Shown here piece by piece: positions 51,711 through 62,094 of a DNA stretch of 64,000 bases; the stretch's first letter is position 1, and each line of letters opens with the position of its first letter. The notes beneath the pieces were generated by a model. It saw nothing but the letters and a program-made list of their open reading frames with translations. It was not told the origin of the DNA and ran no database searches. Source of the stretch: Leishmania martiniquensis (lineage: Eukaryota; Euglenozoa; Kinetoplastea; Trypanosomatida; Trypanosomatidae); contig NC_090167.1 in assembly GCF_017916325.1 (NCBI RefSeq), positions 414,501-478,500 on the forward strand, given 5' to 3'. A program made the translations under genes and the position numbers.

Positions 51711-52446
51711 CAGAGAGATAGAGAGGAGAGGGAAGAGGGCCCGAGAGTATGGGTGAGGGACGGACACCTCTGCATATCACCGTTACCGCCGCCGTGTCCT
51801 CGATAGCTCCCCTTTGTTACCTCGCTGATCCGCACCGCGTGGTGCACTCCTTTTCCACCCCGTCCCCTCACCCACCCCCCTCTCGCTACTGCTCTCCGCA
51901 CGACAAACGGGCGCTGCCTTTATGGGGGGTGTAAGGGTAAGGGGAAAAAGTCACGCGACAGGAAGACGGGCCCCCTCACTTTGCTGTGCAAACCAACTCA
52001 AACGAGCGCACAAAATGAGCGGCCTTTGGGAGGGGAACTCTCTCGGCTTACATGCGAAAGGGCAAACGGGTGACACCTCTTCACGGCCCGCACGCGGTTA
52101 CCAAAGTCGTGGGCGCATGAGGACCCGCTCACAGTTGTTTCCACAGCCACTCACGTGGCTTAGAAGTTAGCTTCTCTCTAGGTGCGTGCTGCGTTTTTTA
52201 TCGTGTTCCACGTTGCTTCGCGGGCTCTCTCGGCTTCATCTTCATCTCTGCCCTCTTCTTCCCCCTCCCTCCCTCCCTCCCCCTCCTCTGGTCGCTTTAA
52301 GTATGGTATATCGAAGACCCTTTCTGTGGTGGCACCACGCCCACTTCATGCCTCATAGGCGCCTGCTCTGGTCATAGTTCCCCAGGAAACCTCTTGTGCA
52401 CTCGTTGTGCCCTCTTTTTTCTCCCGTTACCTGATACCCCACCGCC
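51711..52446. other. Intergenic: membrane-protein 3'UTR and ankyrin gene 5'UTR
   Basis: No gene supported. A long pyrimidine tract (52234-52290, including repeated CCCT units) is followed by AG at 52300-52301. A 24-codon upstream frame (ATG 52303 to 52377) would then lie in the leader. Confidence 0.5.
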
Positions 52447-54471
52447 ATGAACTCAGATGGGCCGTCCGAATTCCAATGCGCGCTTCAACTGCTGCTGTCC
52501 CCGCTGGAGGACCCTTTTCGTCGGTTTTTGGACGTGTGCGATGACGTGCACATGCGCGACGCAAATCGTAATACAATGCTGCACTGGGCTGCTGCTATCG
52601 GTAACGTTGCGGCGGCGTTTGCGCTACTCGAGCATGGCGTTGAGGTGGATGCTCTGAACGTGTACGGGGCAACACCACTGCACGCAGCTGCTGCCTTTGC
52701 GCCTAATGTCGGTGTGATGGGCCCGCTCTTGATGCGGTATGGCGCGTCATTGACCAAGCTCACTTTCCGGAGCGCGTCTGGGGTGGAGTCTCTGCTGGCA
52801 TCGCGAGGCTTGACCGCTGTGTGGGCCTGGATGCTGCAGCTGAACGCATTCATTGAGGGGAGATGTGGCGGGGCCGCCTCATTGTTTCGACCAGGTGGCT
52901 CATCGACCCTGCCCTCAGCTGCATCTATTAAGACTATGCCGCCACTGCTCTGCGCGCCGGAAGAGTTACGCAAACTTAGCGAAGGTCCAAGTGGTAGAAT
53001 GCGCCGCACAGGCGCAAGAGTAAGCACGCACACCGCACGGATTCCGCGCGCGCCAGCGAGGCGGACGCCGGCGCATACTGGTGCCACCCTCCTGTTCAAG
53101 AAGCAGCCGCAGCCGCGACAGCCCTCGCCCCATGTAGCAGCGGTGTCAGCTGCGCCGTCGGCCACCGCCGCCTACCAGACGAACCACCACAACGCAACCC
53201 AAGAGAGGGAAGCTGAAGTTGCCCTCTGCATATCTCGTGAGGAGGCGGAGCGCATGCGGCTCGAGAAAGCTCAGGCGGAAGCACGTGTAGAACTGTGCGT
53301 CTTGCTCTGTCACCCTCCTTGGTCTCTGCGCAATGACGATACGGAAAGGAGAGGGGGCGCCAGTCCGAATATTCCCGACTTGTCGTCTGCGTCGGATGTC
53401 AGTCATGTGAAGAAAGGATCCGCTGGAGATGATGCTGCCGCTGGCATGACTGGACTCATTTTGGCAGTTGTCGGTGAAAAGTACGACGCCGAGAGTGGCC
53501 GTCAACTCTTTGTGCAGTATAACGCGTGTACCGGCTCGGACGATACCCGCATCGCTGAAGCGTGGTGCCCCTTAAGCTCCGTCGTCCATGACCCCGTGGT
53601 GACCGCTTACATTGACCGCTATAGCCGGACCTACGCATCGACAAACTCGACAGGCGTTGAAGCGGCGGTCGCGCTGTCGATCTTGAGCAACGACTGCGGC
53701 GCTGGCATCCCGCTCGACACTATGGAGCGGGAGCAGATGGAGGAGGAACTGCGGAGGCTGCCCCGCAGGAACTTGTCGAGTCGTGATAGTTTGTCCTCTT
53801 TGACGGTCCCCGCCAAGCCGTCCAGCCCGATCACTCCAAGCGCACAGGTATCGGGGCATGGCTGTTCTCCAGAAAAGGGCGACCAGAGAAGGGGCGTCTT
53901 GAACCCACACAACTACGTGACGGCCGCGGATGACCTTGCCAGACATGCGGCAGCTGAGCAGACGCCGCTTTCGCGTGAACTCGCATCGACACACGGGCAG
54001 GTGTGCTCCGAGGAGGAAGACGGACTTTCTTCGCGCTTCAGAACGAGTGACCTCCAAAAGTGCCGTCAGGCGTCACAATCCTGGGCGGGAACGGCTCTAT
54101 CGCGATTTCTGCAGCCGACGCTCGGGGAGGAGGCTGGGCGGGCGGCGCGAGACCCGGTCGCGAATACGTTTGAAGGTTACGCCCTTGTAACTGGGTTCGA
54201 GCAGCCCACCTCCGCGGATACTTGCGCCTACGTGCGGCGTCCTTCCTCATTCGATCAGAAGGAAGACATATCGGCGGCATCGTCGGCAGCGTACACGCAC
54301 CCCCCGACCAGCTCCCTCAACGTCAGCTTGAGCGGTATCCGTTCGAACGATGGGCGCTATTATCTGTCTCCGACGCAAAAAGCAAAGTATAACAGATTCT
54401 TGCGAGATTCAGCGTTGCAACGACTGCGGAAGCACCAAGAGCGGCTCTCTTCACGGGCCTCTGGTGGCTAA
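52447..54471 (+). CDS. Ankyrin-repeat protein (674 residues)
   Basis: Residues about 35-105 carry two ankyrin repeats (NTMLHWAAAIGNVAAAFALL, then GATPLHAAAAFAPNVGVMGPLL), the second followed by YGASLTKL, probably a third, degenerate unit. Ankyrin repeats bind protein partners; no catalytic domain follows. The middle is polar with a short Glu/Arg-rich helix (REEAERMRLEKAQAEARVEL, about 270-290), and the C-terminal half is Ser-rich and probably unstructured. The end (YLSPTQKAKYNRFLRDSALQ) is a basic, helical, conserved-looking tail that may be a binding motif. The ATG at 52447 is the first in this frame after the splice-site candidate. Cellular role unknown. Confidence 0.85.
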   Translation: MNSDGPSEFQCALQLLLSPLEDPFRRFLDVCDDVHMRDANRNTMLHWAAAIGNVAAAFALLEHGVEVDALNVYGATPLHAAAAFAPNVGVMGPLLMRYGASLTKLTFRSASGVESLLASRGLTAVWAWMLQLNAFIEGRCGGAASLFRPGGSSTLPSAASIKTMPPLLCAPEELRKLSEGPSGRMRRTGARVSTHTARIPRAPARRTPAHTGATLLFKKQPQPRQPSPHVAAVSAAPSATAAYQTNHHNATQEREAEVALCISREEAERMRLEKAQAEARVELCVLLCHPPWSLRNDDTERRGGASPNIPDLSSASDVSHVKKGSAGDDAAAGMTGLILAVVGEKYDAESGRQLFVQYNACTGSDDTRIAEAWCPLSSVVHDPVVTAYIDRYSRTYASTNSTGVEAAVALSILSNDCGAGIPLDTMEREQMEEELRRLPRRNLSSRDSLSSLTVPAKPSSPITPSAQVSGHGCSPEKGDQRRGVLNPHNYVTAADDLARHAAAEQTPLSRELASTHGQVCSEEEDGLSSRFRTSDLQKCRQASQSWAGTALSRFLQPTLGEEAGRAARDPVANTFEGYALVTGFEQPTSADTCAYVRRPSSFDQKEDISAASSAAYTHPPTSSLNVSLSGIRSNDGRYYLSPTQKAKYNRFLRDSALQRLRKHQERLSSRASGG

Positions 54472-55629
54472 CACGCGGCGCTGAAATACGGTTAGCGCAC
54501 CCAACAGCTAGCGTGCACGAAGGCATTTGGATGTGGGCGCTGAACTCGCACCATCAGCCCCCGACAGAACCTGACGAATTTGAGCGCCATCGCTGTATTG
54601 AAGCATACTTTGTTGCGTGTTTCCACGACGGGGGCCGTTCGCAATCATCTTTGTGTGTGGGGGGACGTGGAACTCGATGTATAGACAGCACTCTTCTCAT
54701 GCACGTCCCACAGCTCTGTCTGTTCACGCGAACTCGACGCGTGAGCGGTGACTTTTAGAGGCCTTATTTTTTCCAATGTGTATATTAGCAATATTTTCTT
54801 TTTGGCTCCCATGTGCTCGTCGGTGGAAAGCCGGCGTTATGGTCGCCGTTTCCTCCTCGCCTCCTCTTCCGCTCTCGTACAACGTCCTCTTTCCCTGCAC
54901 GCACACACACACACACTTAGAGAGAGAGCGCGCGAGCTCTAACGGGGTGCGGAAACAGGTAAGGAGGGCCGAAAGCACAGAGAAAGAAGCGGGATAACTG
55001 GTCGCCATATTCACGCAAAAGTTCCTGAAACTGAGAGGGGGTGGGAAGGGGGCTCTTTTCCACGTGCGTCTTGTCGGCGTCAGCGTGTGCCTTTCCCATG
55101 CCGATACCGGTGCAAGAAGCGGCAAGCGAAGAGCGGCGCGTTGCCTTTTCTCTCCTCCTTCTTCCCCCCCTCGCCTTCCTCCGGCAGAATCGTACTGCGT
55201 GTCTGTCGGCAGCTTCTGCTCCTGCGAATCGGGGAGCTCCTGGCGGAGAGCTGCTGCATGGGTCTCGTCTTCCTTCTCTGCAAAGTCTCCTGCATACACG
55301 CGCACAGCCGCAGCGACCGAACGGCAAACTTCCACTGCGGATCTCCTTCGTCTTTGTTCTCCCTTCACTTGCGATGTTGGTGGGAAAAGGAGGCACAAAG
55401 ATCACAGCAGCAGCAGCCCCAGAGGTGGTGCCCTCGTCGATTCTGTTCTCCCTCCATGAACAAACACACATACGCGCACGCGCGCGCGCAGACACACACA
55501 CACACACACAGGGTAACTCTGACCCCACTCACCCCTCTGTTTGCCAGGCACGAAAGACTCCGCAATTGGCGACGAAAGTACTGGTCCATTGTAACAGGAC
55601 GCTGATGCCGCTTCAGGGTCCATGAGGCA
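54472..55629. other. Intergenic: ankyrin gene 3'UTR and 5'UTR of the 571-residue gene
   Basis: No gene supported. It has a (CA)n run at 54899-54917, a pyrimidine tract at 55147-55183 with AG following, and a (CG/CA)n-rich microsatellite at 55474-55510. Confidence 0.5.
55474..55510. repeat. Mixed (CG)n/(CA)n microsatellite
   Basis: Alternating purine-pyrimidine tract of CA, CG and CA units; it could adopt Z-DNA. Confidence 0.8.
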
Positions 55630-57345
55630 ATGCACTCAAGCGCGTGGCACGGCGACTCTCTATCTCCCCGGCAGGATGACCTGCAGTGGGAGATAGAAGA
55701 AAAAGAGCGCGAGCTCAACGAGCTGTACCAGCGGTGGCGCCACGTGAGGGCTCGGAAGCTACCCCAGCACACCCGCGAGAGCGACGCAGAGGCGAGAGAT
55801 GTACCCCAGCTACGCATTCGAAGGTCGCCTGACCATTTACGGCATTCACGCCCTGCAGCACCATCGACGCCGCCCCTATGCGGCATGGGCCCATCGGAGA
55901 GCATTCTCATTGGCATGACATCGGAACGACGTCGTCTTAGTTCTCGTACCGTATCCCACAACTGTGGCAGTTACGCGGCCGCTATGGCGGCACAGCCGAC
56001 GCTGCCTCAGAATTGGCCGTCTCCGTCGATGGAGTTCGCGACTCGCTTGTCTCGTCTGTACAAAGCCTCTGTGCTGAGCTCTGCAACGGTGCCGGAGGCG
56101 GCCACCGTCACGGCGGCCGTTCCATGCCAGCTGAGCGACTCCTTGGCTGTTTCGCCCATAGCGACAGTGTCCCCCGCTTGCGAGGCACGCTCCTCCGAGG
56201 GATCCTATCTCAGCGGGGCTTCCTGCTTCCTTGAATGCTGCGGAGAGGTGAGCTGCGTGAGCGTTGGTGAAGTGGAAGGCGGCCGGCATGTACGGTTCTC
56301 TAGCCGAAGTCCTCAGGTCGCCACCTTCTCAGTAGAAAGGCCTTGTGCTCTGCTTACGGAGGGATCGATTGCGACGTCAGGCGCCGTAACCGCAGCGCCA
56401 GCGGGGCCAATGACTGAGGTGAAGAGGCTGACACCCAAGTCGGAGCTTGACTTGGTCGAGAACGCCCTTTCAGGCCATTCAAGACGCACGTCGCCTTGGG
56501 TATCCACTCCCGCGAGGAGTCCGGCGATGACCTCAGGAAATCGCTCCATTAAGTCAGCTCGCACCAGTGCTACCTCCTACCTCGCTCAGATAGGCGAGCT
56601 GCGAAGCTCGTTGCGACAGGAGCCACCGGGCACCTGCCACAGTGTCCGCAGCGTCGGCACCGGACCTCGCTTGTCACTGTACCCGATTGGGAAACAGGAG
56701 ACGCGCGAGACGCCGTTGTTGGTCAGTGTGGTGGAAGCGGGGGATGCGCAAGACAGCAGAGGCGGTGGCTCAACACCTCCCTCACGGTCGCCGCGGGATG
56801 ATTCACGTGGCCTCGATGTGTCTGTCGGCGCGGCTGCCGTTGGCATCAGCTCGGCGATTTTGTCCGGTGCACTCGGGCCGAATGTGCCCGTCACAGAGGG
56901 CTCGCCTCCTACCACAGCCATGTCCGACACCTTTGAGTGCTTCACGGACAGCTCACCTATCTTTCTGCGCCGCCCGCCTCGAGGACCCGATCTGCCCGCA
57001 CGAGCCTCTTGCGCGCTGCCTTTCTCGAACCTTACCAATCGGCCCCGGCAATTATCTGCACAGATGCCGCAGAAGTTGGGAGAGTCTGGTCCAAGGAGCA
57101 CCGCGGCCACCAGCAAGACGAAAAAATGCGTGCGCTTCCGCGACTCGGTCGAGCGCGTCGAGCAGAAGACTGCCGGCACATTAAGCAAGCGTCGTCGTCC
57201 GGGGCAGAAGCTCCCACCTGCCCCTACTTCTCCACCTGCCTCAGCCGGTATGCCGATCACAATCCCCGCAGAGCTGTGCTTCGAGCAGGAGGGCTTTGGC
57301 GCTGGTATCCTCCTAGCGTGTGGGCCGACACTTTTTTTTGATTGA
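55630..57345 (+). CDS. 571-residue protein with two RVxF-type PP1-docking motifs, function unknown
   Basis: The N terminus carries a short coiled coil (LQWEIEEKERELNELYQRW, about 19-37). The rest is Ser/Thr/Pro-rich and probably disordered. Two good matches to the protein phosphatase 1 docking motif [KR]-x-V-x-F occur: RHVRF at 219-223 and KCVRF at 499-503, the second in a basic and conserved-looking block (SKTKKCVRFRDSVERVEQK). A bipartite basic patch (SKRRRPGQK) follows near 520. This suggests a PP1-targeting or inhibitory subunit, by motif only. An upstream ATG at 55622, out of frame, overlaps the start. The C terminus is hydrophobic (GFGAGILLACGPTLFFD). Confidence 0.8.
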   Translation: MHSSAWHGDSLSPRQDDLQWEIEEKERELNELYQRWRHVRARKLPQHTRESDAEARDVPQLRIRRSPDHLRHSRPAAPSTPPLCGMGPSESILIGMTSERRRLSSRTVSHNCGSYAAAMAAQPTLPQNWPSPSMEFATRLSRLYKASVLSSATVPEAATVTAAVPCQLSDSLAVSPIATVSPACEARSSEGSYLSGASCFLECCGEVSCVSVGEVEGGRHVRFSSRSPQVATFSVERPCALLTEGSIATSGAVTAAPAGPMTEVKRLTPKSELDLVENALSGHSRRTSPWVSTPARSPAMTSGNRSIKSARTSATSYLAQIGELRSSLRQEPPGTCHSVRSVGTGPRLSLYPIGKQETRETPLLVSVVEAGDAQDSRGGGSTPPSRSPRDDSRGLDVSVGAAAVGISSAILSGALGPNVPVTEGSPPTTAMSDTFECFTDSSPIFLRRPPRGPDLPARASCALPFSNLTNRPRQLSAQMPQKLGESGPRSTAATSKTKKCVRFRDSVERVEQKTAGTLSKRRRPGQKLPPAPTSPPASAGMPITIPAELCFEQEGFGAGILLACGPTLFFD

Positions 57346-58099
57346 GGTGAGCCACTCGCATTTCCCCTCGGGGGGCGGGTGGGCGCTACTCCCCCCCCCT
57401 GATGTTAAAAGCCGTCCGCGAAGGACCCTGCTGCCGGCCGATCGATTCAGGTCCCATCTGCTATGCAATCCGCAACAACGCACACACACACATAAAGCGC
57501 AAAACACAACACGTGCCATATCGGCCATTTGCAAAGAAGCAAAAGTGAGCAGAGTCTCCCCCGTGTGATTCGTCGCTAACGATGAGGGCGCTTGACGCGG
57601 CAGAGATTCTCGCGGCATGGAAACGGGAATGGCGGGGTACAGGCAAGGCAAACTGGCCACCGTCCTCTCTCCCTCCCTCCCTCTTCCTTTCACTGCGTAC
57701 GTGGCATTGCATTCCGTTTGGGGCTCAGCTTTCGGGGCCACAGACGCGACAGCCGGCCCGCCAACAGAGCCCTTTTGGCTCCCTCTGCGCGGTCGTGCAG
57801 TGGTGCATCACACCTCTGTGTTTGGTCATCTTTCCCAACCGTTTCTTCATCGCAGCCTTCCATTTCCTTCTGCCTCCGCACACCGACACCGCATCGACCT
57901 GACGCAGCTTCTCTTCATTTTGTGCTCCTCCTCTCGGGTCTCTCAGTGGTGTTTGTCTGAGACCTGGGACACGTTTCATCGACGCACTCCTTCTGCAGAT
58001 CGCTCCTGTGTGACAGGCGCGGCGAGTCTCTTCTCCCTCCCTCTTGTGTCCCTCGTGTTCTTCCCTCTCTTCTCCCACCCCCCCCCCCGCGCGCGCGTC
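57346..58099. other. Intergenic: 3'UTR of the 571-residue gene and RPN12 5'UTR
   Basis: No gene supported; the RPN12 frame stays open upstream but has no family similarity there. Pyrimidine tracts lie at 57660-57695, 57908-57944 and 58027-58088; the last runs into a poly-C and (GC)n stretch touching the start codon. Confidence 0.55.
57908..57946 (+). promoter_or_regulatory. Candidate spliced-leader acceptor for RPN12
   Basis: C/T tract ending CTCTCAG with AG at 57945-57946; the leader would be 153 bases. A later AG at 58024-58025 is an alternative. Confidence 0.35.
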
Positions 58100-58924
58100 A
58101 TGTCCGCCGTGGGCGATTTCTCCATCACCGTGCGGAAGGTTGCAGAGGATGTGAAGAGTTTAAAGGCCGCCTACGAGGCAAAAAATGATATCCAGTGCAA
58201 TCAGCTTCTTGCGGACATCAAACGCCGCATCATTCTTTTTCCCACCTTCCTGAATCCCAGCGCCAGCAGCAACACGCGGAGCGAGGAGCTGTCGCTGGCG
58301 CGCGACTACCTCGAGCTTGGTGTGCTTGCCTCAGCGCACCAAAAGGACCTCGCTTCGTTTGAGGTGTACTTCAACCAGCTGCAGCTGTACTACAGCGACA
58401 TCGGCGCCGATGAGCTTCCAGAGTCGCCGCAGTACCTGATGCTGCTCGGCTTGAACCTCATCCGGCTGCTTGTGTGTAGCCGCATTGCTGAGTTCCATTC
58501 GGAGATGGAGAAGATCCCGTTCGCTGCTCACGGCTCCAACCTCTACATCCGCTTCGCCGTCGGGCTGGAGCGTTACTTGATGGAGGGTAGCTACAACAAG
58601 CTCCTAACCTCACGCAGGAAGGTACCCTCGAATGAGTACCTACCTGTCGTGGAGATGCTAGAGCAGACGGTGCGTGACGAGGTCGCGAACTGCATTCCTG
58701 AGTCGTACCGACGGCTGTCCATTGGAGCCGCGCAGCGAATTCTTATGGTGGACACCGAGGCAAAGGTGCGCGAGATTGGCGCGCAACGAGAATGGGCGTT
58801 GTCGTCGAACGGCACGCACTTCGTCTTCACGCGAGAGGATGACACGTTGAAACGGGAAATCCCTTTTAAGGAGATGATCGAGCAGCACATCCATTTTGTC
58901 GCCGACCTGCAGAACATTGTGTGA
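58100..58924 (+). CDS. RPN12: 26S proteasome lid subunit RPN12 (PSMD8)
   Basis: 274-residue PCI-domain subunit of the 19S regulatory particle lid. RPN12 completes lid assembly and joins lid to base. The family blocks are present: LARDYLELGVLASAHQKDLA, FEVYFNQLQLYYSD, LPESPQYLMLLGLNLIRLLV, RIAEFHSEME, then YLMEGSYNKLL and the winged-helix C-terminal half of the PCI domain (SYRRLSIGAAQRILM). Length equals that of other RPN12 proteins when translation begins at ATG 58100 (MSAVGDFSITVRKVAEDVK), so that start was chosen over the much longer open frame. The C terminus (HIHFVADLQNIV) matches the family's end helix, which is important for lid assembly in yeast. Confidence 0.95.
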   Translation: MSAVGDFSITVRKVAEDVKSLKAAYEAKNDIQCNQLLADIKRRIILFPTFLNPSASSNTRSEELSLARDYLELGVLASAHQKDLASFEVYFNQLQLYYSDIGADELPESPQYLMLLGLNLIRLLVCSRIAEFHSEMEKIPFAAHGSNLYIRFAVGLERYLMEGSYNKLLTSRRKVPSNEYLPVVEMLEQTVRDEVANCIPESYRRLSIGAAQRILMVDTEAKVREIGAQREWALSSNGTHFVFTREDDTLKREIPFKEMIEQHIHFVADLQNIV

Positions 58925-59691
58925 GCACTGTGGTGCGTGGGCCGGTCGACTGTCCTAATGAACGCCTTGCTCGCAGTGCCTGACGAGGGATGATGTCACG
59001 GGGCGCCGAATGTCATCCCCCACGTGCTGCCTTTCGTATGGCTCGACCCTGCAGGGGGATGTTCGGAGAGGGTGTTGCCACACGTGCCCCGCTCCCCTTC
59101 CGCAGCTCTTTCTTCTGTTTGAGTGTGTGTATCTGTGTGTGTGTATCCTCCCCCTGCCTCCCCTTCTCTTGGAAGAGACTGCGCCGTTGCCCTTGTCTGA
59201 CGTGCACATGTACAAGTCGCTGAGAACACATTCAGCTCGAGGCTGCAGAAGTGTAAAGACCTGTGCATGGGGATTCCTTGTCGTGCCGAGGGTTCGACGA
59301 GGACTACATTCGATGTTGTGTGTGAAAGGGAGTAGGCGGCTGGCCAGTGAGCGCGCTGGCGCAATACTGGCACCTTCCCTTCCTCCTCGACAGCGCACAC
59401 ACACACACACACAACGTCTCACCATTCTCTTTCCATCTCTCATCCCACAACAACTTGCTTTCCTGTTGCCAAATTTCGGGGTGTGAAACACATGCGCGCA
59501 CGGACACACACACACACACATACACATACGCTCATGAAGCTCTCCCTCTCGGCGAGCACAAGTACTGCACGTCGTTGGCTAAGGGTCTTGCTTTTGGTTG
59601 ATGTTGTGCGGGACCCACACACGCGTTCCTGACACCGAGCAGATAAAAAAAAACGAGTGCTTCGACAGCGCTTTGAGAACCGCTTACCGTC
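58925..59691. other. Intergenic: RPN12 3'UTR and PPR gene 5'UTR
   Basis: No gene supported. (CA)n runs lie at 59395-59413 and 59503-59527; pyrimidine-rich DNA lies at 59417-59440. Confidence 0.5.
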
Positions 59692-62094
59692 ATGCATCTG
59701 CCAAAGCCACCGCCGGCTGAGCTGATTATTCGCCGTCGGGACGGCACCGAAGACCGATTCGTGCAGCCGACTGCGGCTTCGGGTGAGCAGGTGACGCGTA
59801 CCACAACCAACGACGATCATGACGAGACTTATCAGATGGTGAAGGAGTGTGCCCCGTACACCGCAAGCTTTAATGCACTTCTCGCCAAGCAGTCCGTGCA
59901 CGAAAACTCGCGGCAGCTTGTCGCGCTCGTGCACCACCGCATGCACTCCGAGGGCATTCCCCTGAACACACAGACTTACAACCTCCTGATGAAGCGCGTC
60001 GTCCGTTTTACTGATGGCGCCATCTTCACCCTCTACGACGAGCTCAAAAAAGAGGGGCTGAAGGAGAATAGTAGCGCGCGGCCCAACATGGACAGCTACG
60101 TGCTGCTGTTCCGTGCGTGCGAGCGTAGGACGCAGTATAACCGAGCGTTTCTCCTTTACCAGCAGCTGCGAGAGCTGTTTGGACTGGTGCCCGACACGAA
60201 CGTGTACAACACCTTACTGGGGTACTGCGCGGCGGTCCGCGACGTCGCACAGGCAACGTTTCTTGTCGAGGAGATGAAGCAGCTCAACGTTCCGCGCGAC
60301 GTGGACACATACAACTGCTTGATGAGCGTCATGGTCGAATCGGCACCGTACGCGGAGACTCTGAAGGTCTTTACGGAACTGCTTCTTCTCAACTTGAAGC
60401 CGTCCAATAGGAGCTACAACACGATCCTGAAGGCGGCCTCCCGCCACGGCGATTATGACCGTGCTTTTCAGCTCGTGGAGGAGATGAAGAAGAGGGGCCT
60501 TATTCCGGACGTGGAGACGTACAATCACCTCATCAGCGTCTGCGAACACCGGCTCGACTACGTGCGCTGCACCGGCGCCTACGCTGCAGAGCACCGCAAA
60601 CGGGAGCAAATTCTTCAAGGCTCGCGCGCCATTGCCGATCTCGTTGTGACAATCCTGCGAGAGATGCGTTCAATCCAGGTGTGGCCGGACACCTATACAT
60701 ACAACAAAGCCCTCGGCATTCTCGTCAGATGCGAGGACGAGCGGGTGTTTCTCGTGTACAACGACATGGTGTTGCACGCGAGCGAAACCGTCATCCATGC
60801 CAGGAGCGCTGGCTGCGTCTCCTCCTCGTCGCGTCGATCGGCGGTGGGAAAAGGCAGTGCTGGTGCAGGGTGTCAGGCCGATGCCGGCACGCTCTTGGCG
60901 GAGGCGCTTCAGGCAGAGGATACGGAGGAGGTGGGCAACATGCGCGCCAACGCTGTACGGCCTAACATTGAGACATGGCGGCAGATGATCAAGGCGTGCC
61001 TGTCGTACCGCTACTACACACTCGCGAAGGAAGTGAGCGCCGACTTTCAGGACATCGGCACGGCCCTGAATGCGTCGCTGGGGCTTCTTTTGTTACAGGT
61101 GTGCTGTGCCGCAAAGGACGTCACCTGGGCCAAGGAGCTGCTTGAAGAGCTGAAGGCGCGGGCTGTCCTCATCGACACGACCCTGATGAACGCTTTCCTC
61201 CGTGTTCTTTGTGCGGTAGAAGCAGAGGAAGCCATCTTCACGGAATACGAGCAGATGCGCTTGGGCATTCACGCCAGTGGTGCGTGGGCCGATACCACCA
61301 CATGCAACATCGTCTTGCGATACGCCTACGCAAAACCGGAGAGGGCCACGTTTGCCGAGAACCTCTATCAGATGATGGTGCAGCCCTACTCCACCGCCGC
61401 TGCCAATGAGGAAACGTTCTGCATTCGCCTCGACTCTTTCACGAGGAAAATGGATGTGCCAGTAGAGGGTATCGTTTCCTTTGTGGAGGAAGTCGTGCAG
61501 AACAATGCTGCCCTTACCGTGGCCTTTTATTACTCTGTTCTGCGGTTCTTTCTGGCTCGCGACGATGCGCGCATTCAGGACTGGTTTGACCGACTGGGCA
61601 CGGAGCAAGGCGGTACCTCCACTGGCAGTGCTCCCGCTGCGGATGTGCAGTGCTACGAAATACTGATGCAATATTACCTGGCCCACGCGCAGTACAATGT
61701 GGTGGAGCAACTGTTTCACCAGATTCAATGCAGCTCGGTGCTGGAGGCCAGCGCCGAGTCCTACTGCGTCCTCTTCGAGGTTGGCCGTCGCTGTGGTGAC
61801 GTGGCTGCGGTATTGAAGCTGTTCGAGCAGGCCCGCGTGAGCTGCGTTCCGCTCGACGTGCTCTGCTATGACAGCATCTTGAAGATCCTTGTGGAGCACG
61901 AGGCGCCCTCTGTGTACGACGTCCTCAGTGAGATGAAAAGAAATCGAGTGCCACCAGCCGAGAGTACGCTGGCTCTCTTCCTCTCTGACGCCCACGGGCG
62001 CCAGGTCTTGGCGGAGATCGTATCTCGTGATCTCTTCTACCACGTTCCTCCGCCGATAGCGTTGCAGAAGATGAAAAGGTGCAGCCAGGGGTAA
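59692..62094 (+). CDS. Pentatricopeptide repeat (PPR) protein, about 12 repeats
   Basis: 800-residue helical-repeat RNA-binding protein. Repeats of about 35 residues begin near residue 91 and run almost to the C terminus; clear copies start with NTQTYNLLMKRV, NMDSYVLLFRAC, DTNVYNTLLGYC, DVDTYNCLMSVM, SNRSYNTILKAA, DVETYNHLISVC and DTYTYNKALGIL, with degenerate later copies (NIETWRQMIKAC, DVQCYEILMQYY, SAESYCVLFEVG, DVLCYDSILKIL). An insert of about 60 residues rich in Ser/Gly/Ala (370-430) interrupts the array. Such proteins act on mitochondrial transcripts or mitoribosomes in trypanosomatids; the target RNA is unknown. The N terminus (MHLPKPPPAELIIRRR) is basic but not a classic presequence. 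It is longer and more regular than the PPR-like protein at 38-40 kb. Confidence 0.93.
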   Translation: MHLPKPPPAELIIRRRDGTEDRFVQPTAASGEQVTRTTTNDDHDETYQMVKECAPYTASFNALLAKQSVHENSRQLVALVHHRMHSEGIPLNTQTYNLLMKRVVRFTDGAIFTLYDELKKEGLKENSSARPNMDSYVLLFRACERRTQYNRAFLLYQQLRELFGLVPDTNVYNTLLGYCAAVRDVAQATFLVEEMKQLNVPRDVDTYNCLMSVMVESAPYAETLKVFTELLLLNLKPSNRSYNTILKAASRHGDYDRAFQLVEEMKKRGLIPDVETYNHLISVCEHRLDYVRCTGAYAAEHRKREQILQGSRAIADLVVTILREMRSIQVWPDTYTYNKALGILVRCEDERVFLVYNDMVLHASETVIHARSAGCVSSSSRRSAVGKGSAGAGCQADAGTLLAEALQAEDTEEVGNMRANAVRPNIETWRQMIKACLSYRYYTLAKEVSADFQDIGTALNASLGLLLLQVCCAAKDVTWAKELLEELKARAVLIDTTLMNAFLRVLCAVEAEEAIFTEYEQMRLGIHASGAWADTTTCNIVLRYAYAKPERATFAENLYQMMVQPYSTAAANEETFCIRLDSFTRKMDVPVEGIVSFVEEVVQNNAALTVAFYYSVLRFFLARDDARIQDWFDRLGTEQGGTSTGSAPAADVQCYEILMQYYLAHAQYNVVEQLFHQIQCSSVLEASAESYCVLFEVGRRCGDVAAVLKLFEQARVSCVPLDVLCYDSILKILVEHEAPSVYDVLSEMKRNRVPPAESTLALFLSDAHGRQVLAEIVSRDLFYHVPPPIALQKMKRCSQG

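Noticed and set aside
57617..58099. 161-codon upstream extension of RPN12
   Set aside because: RPN12 family length and N terminus fit ATG 58100 exactly; the extension is hydrophobic, low-complexity leader sequence containing splice-acceptor candidates.
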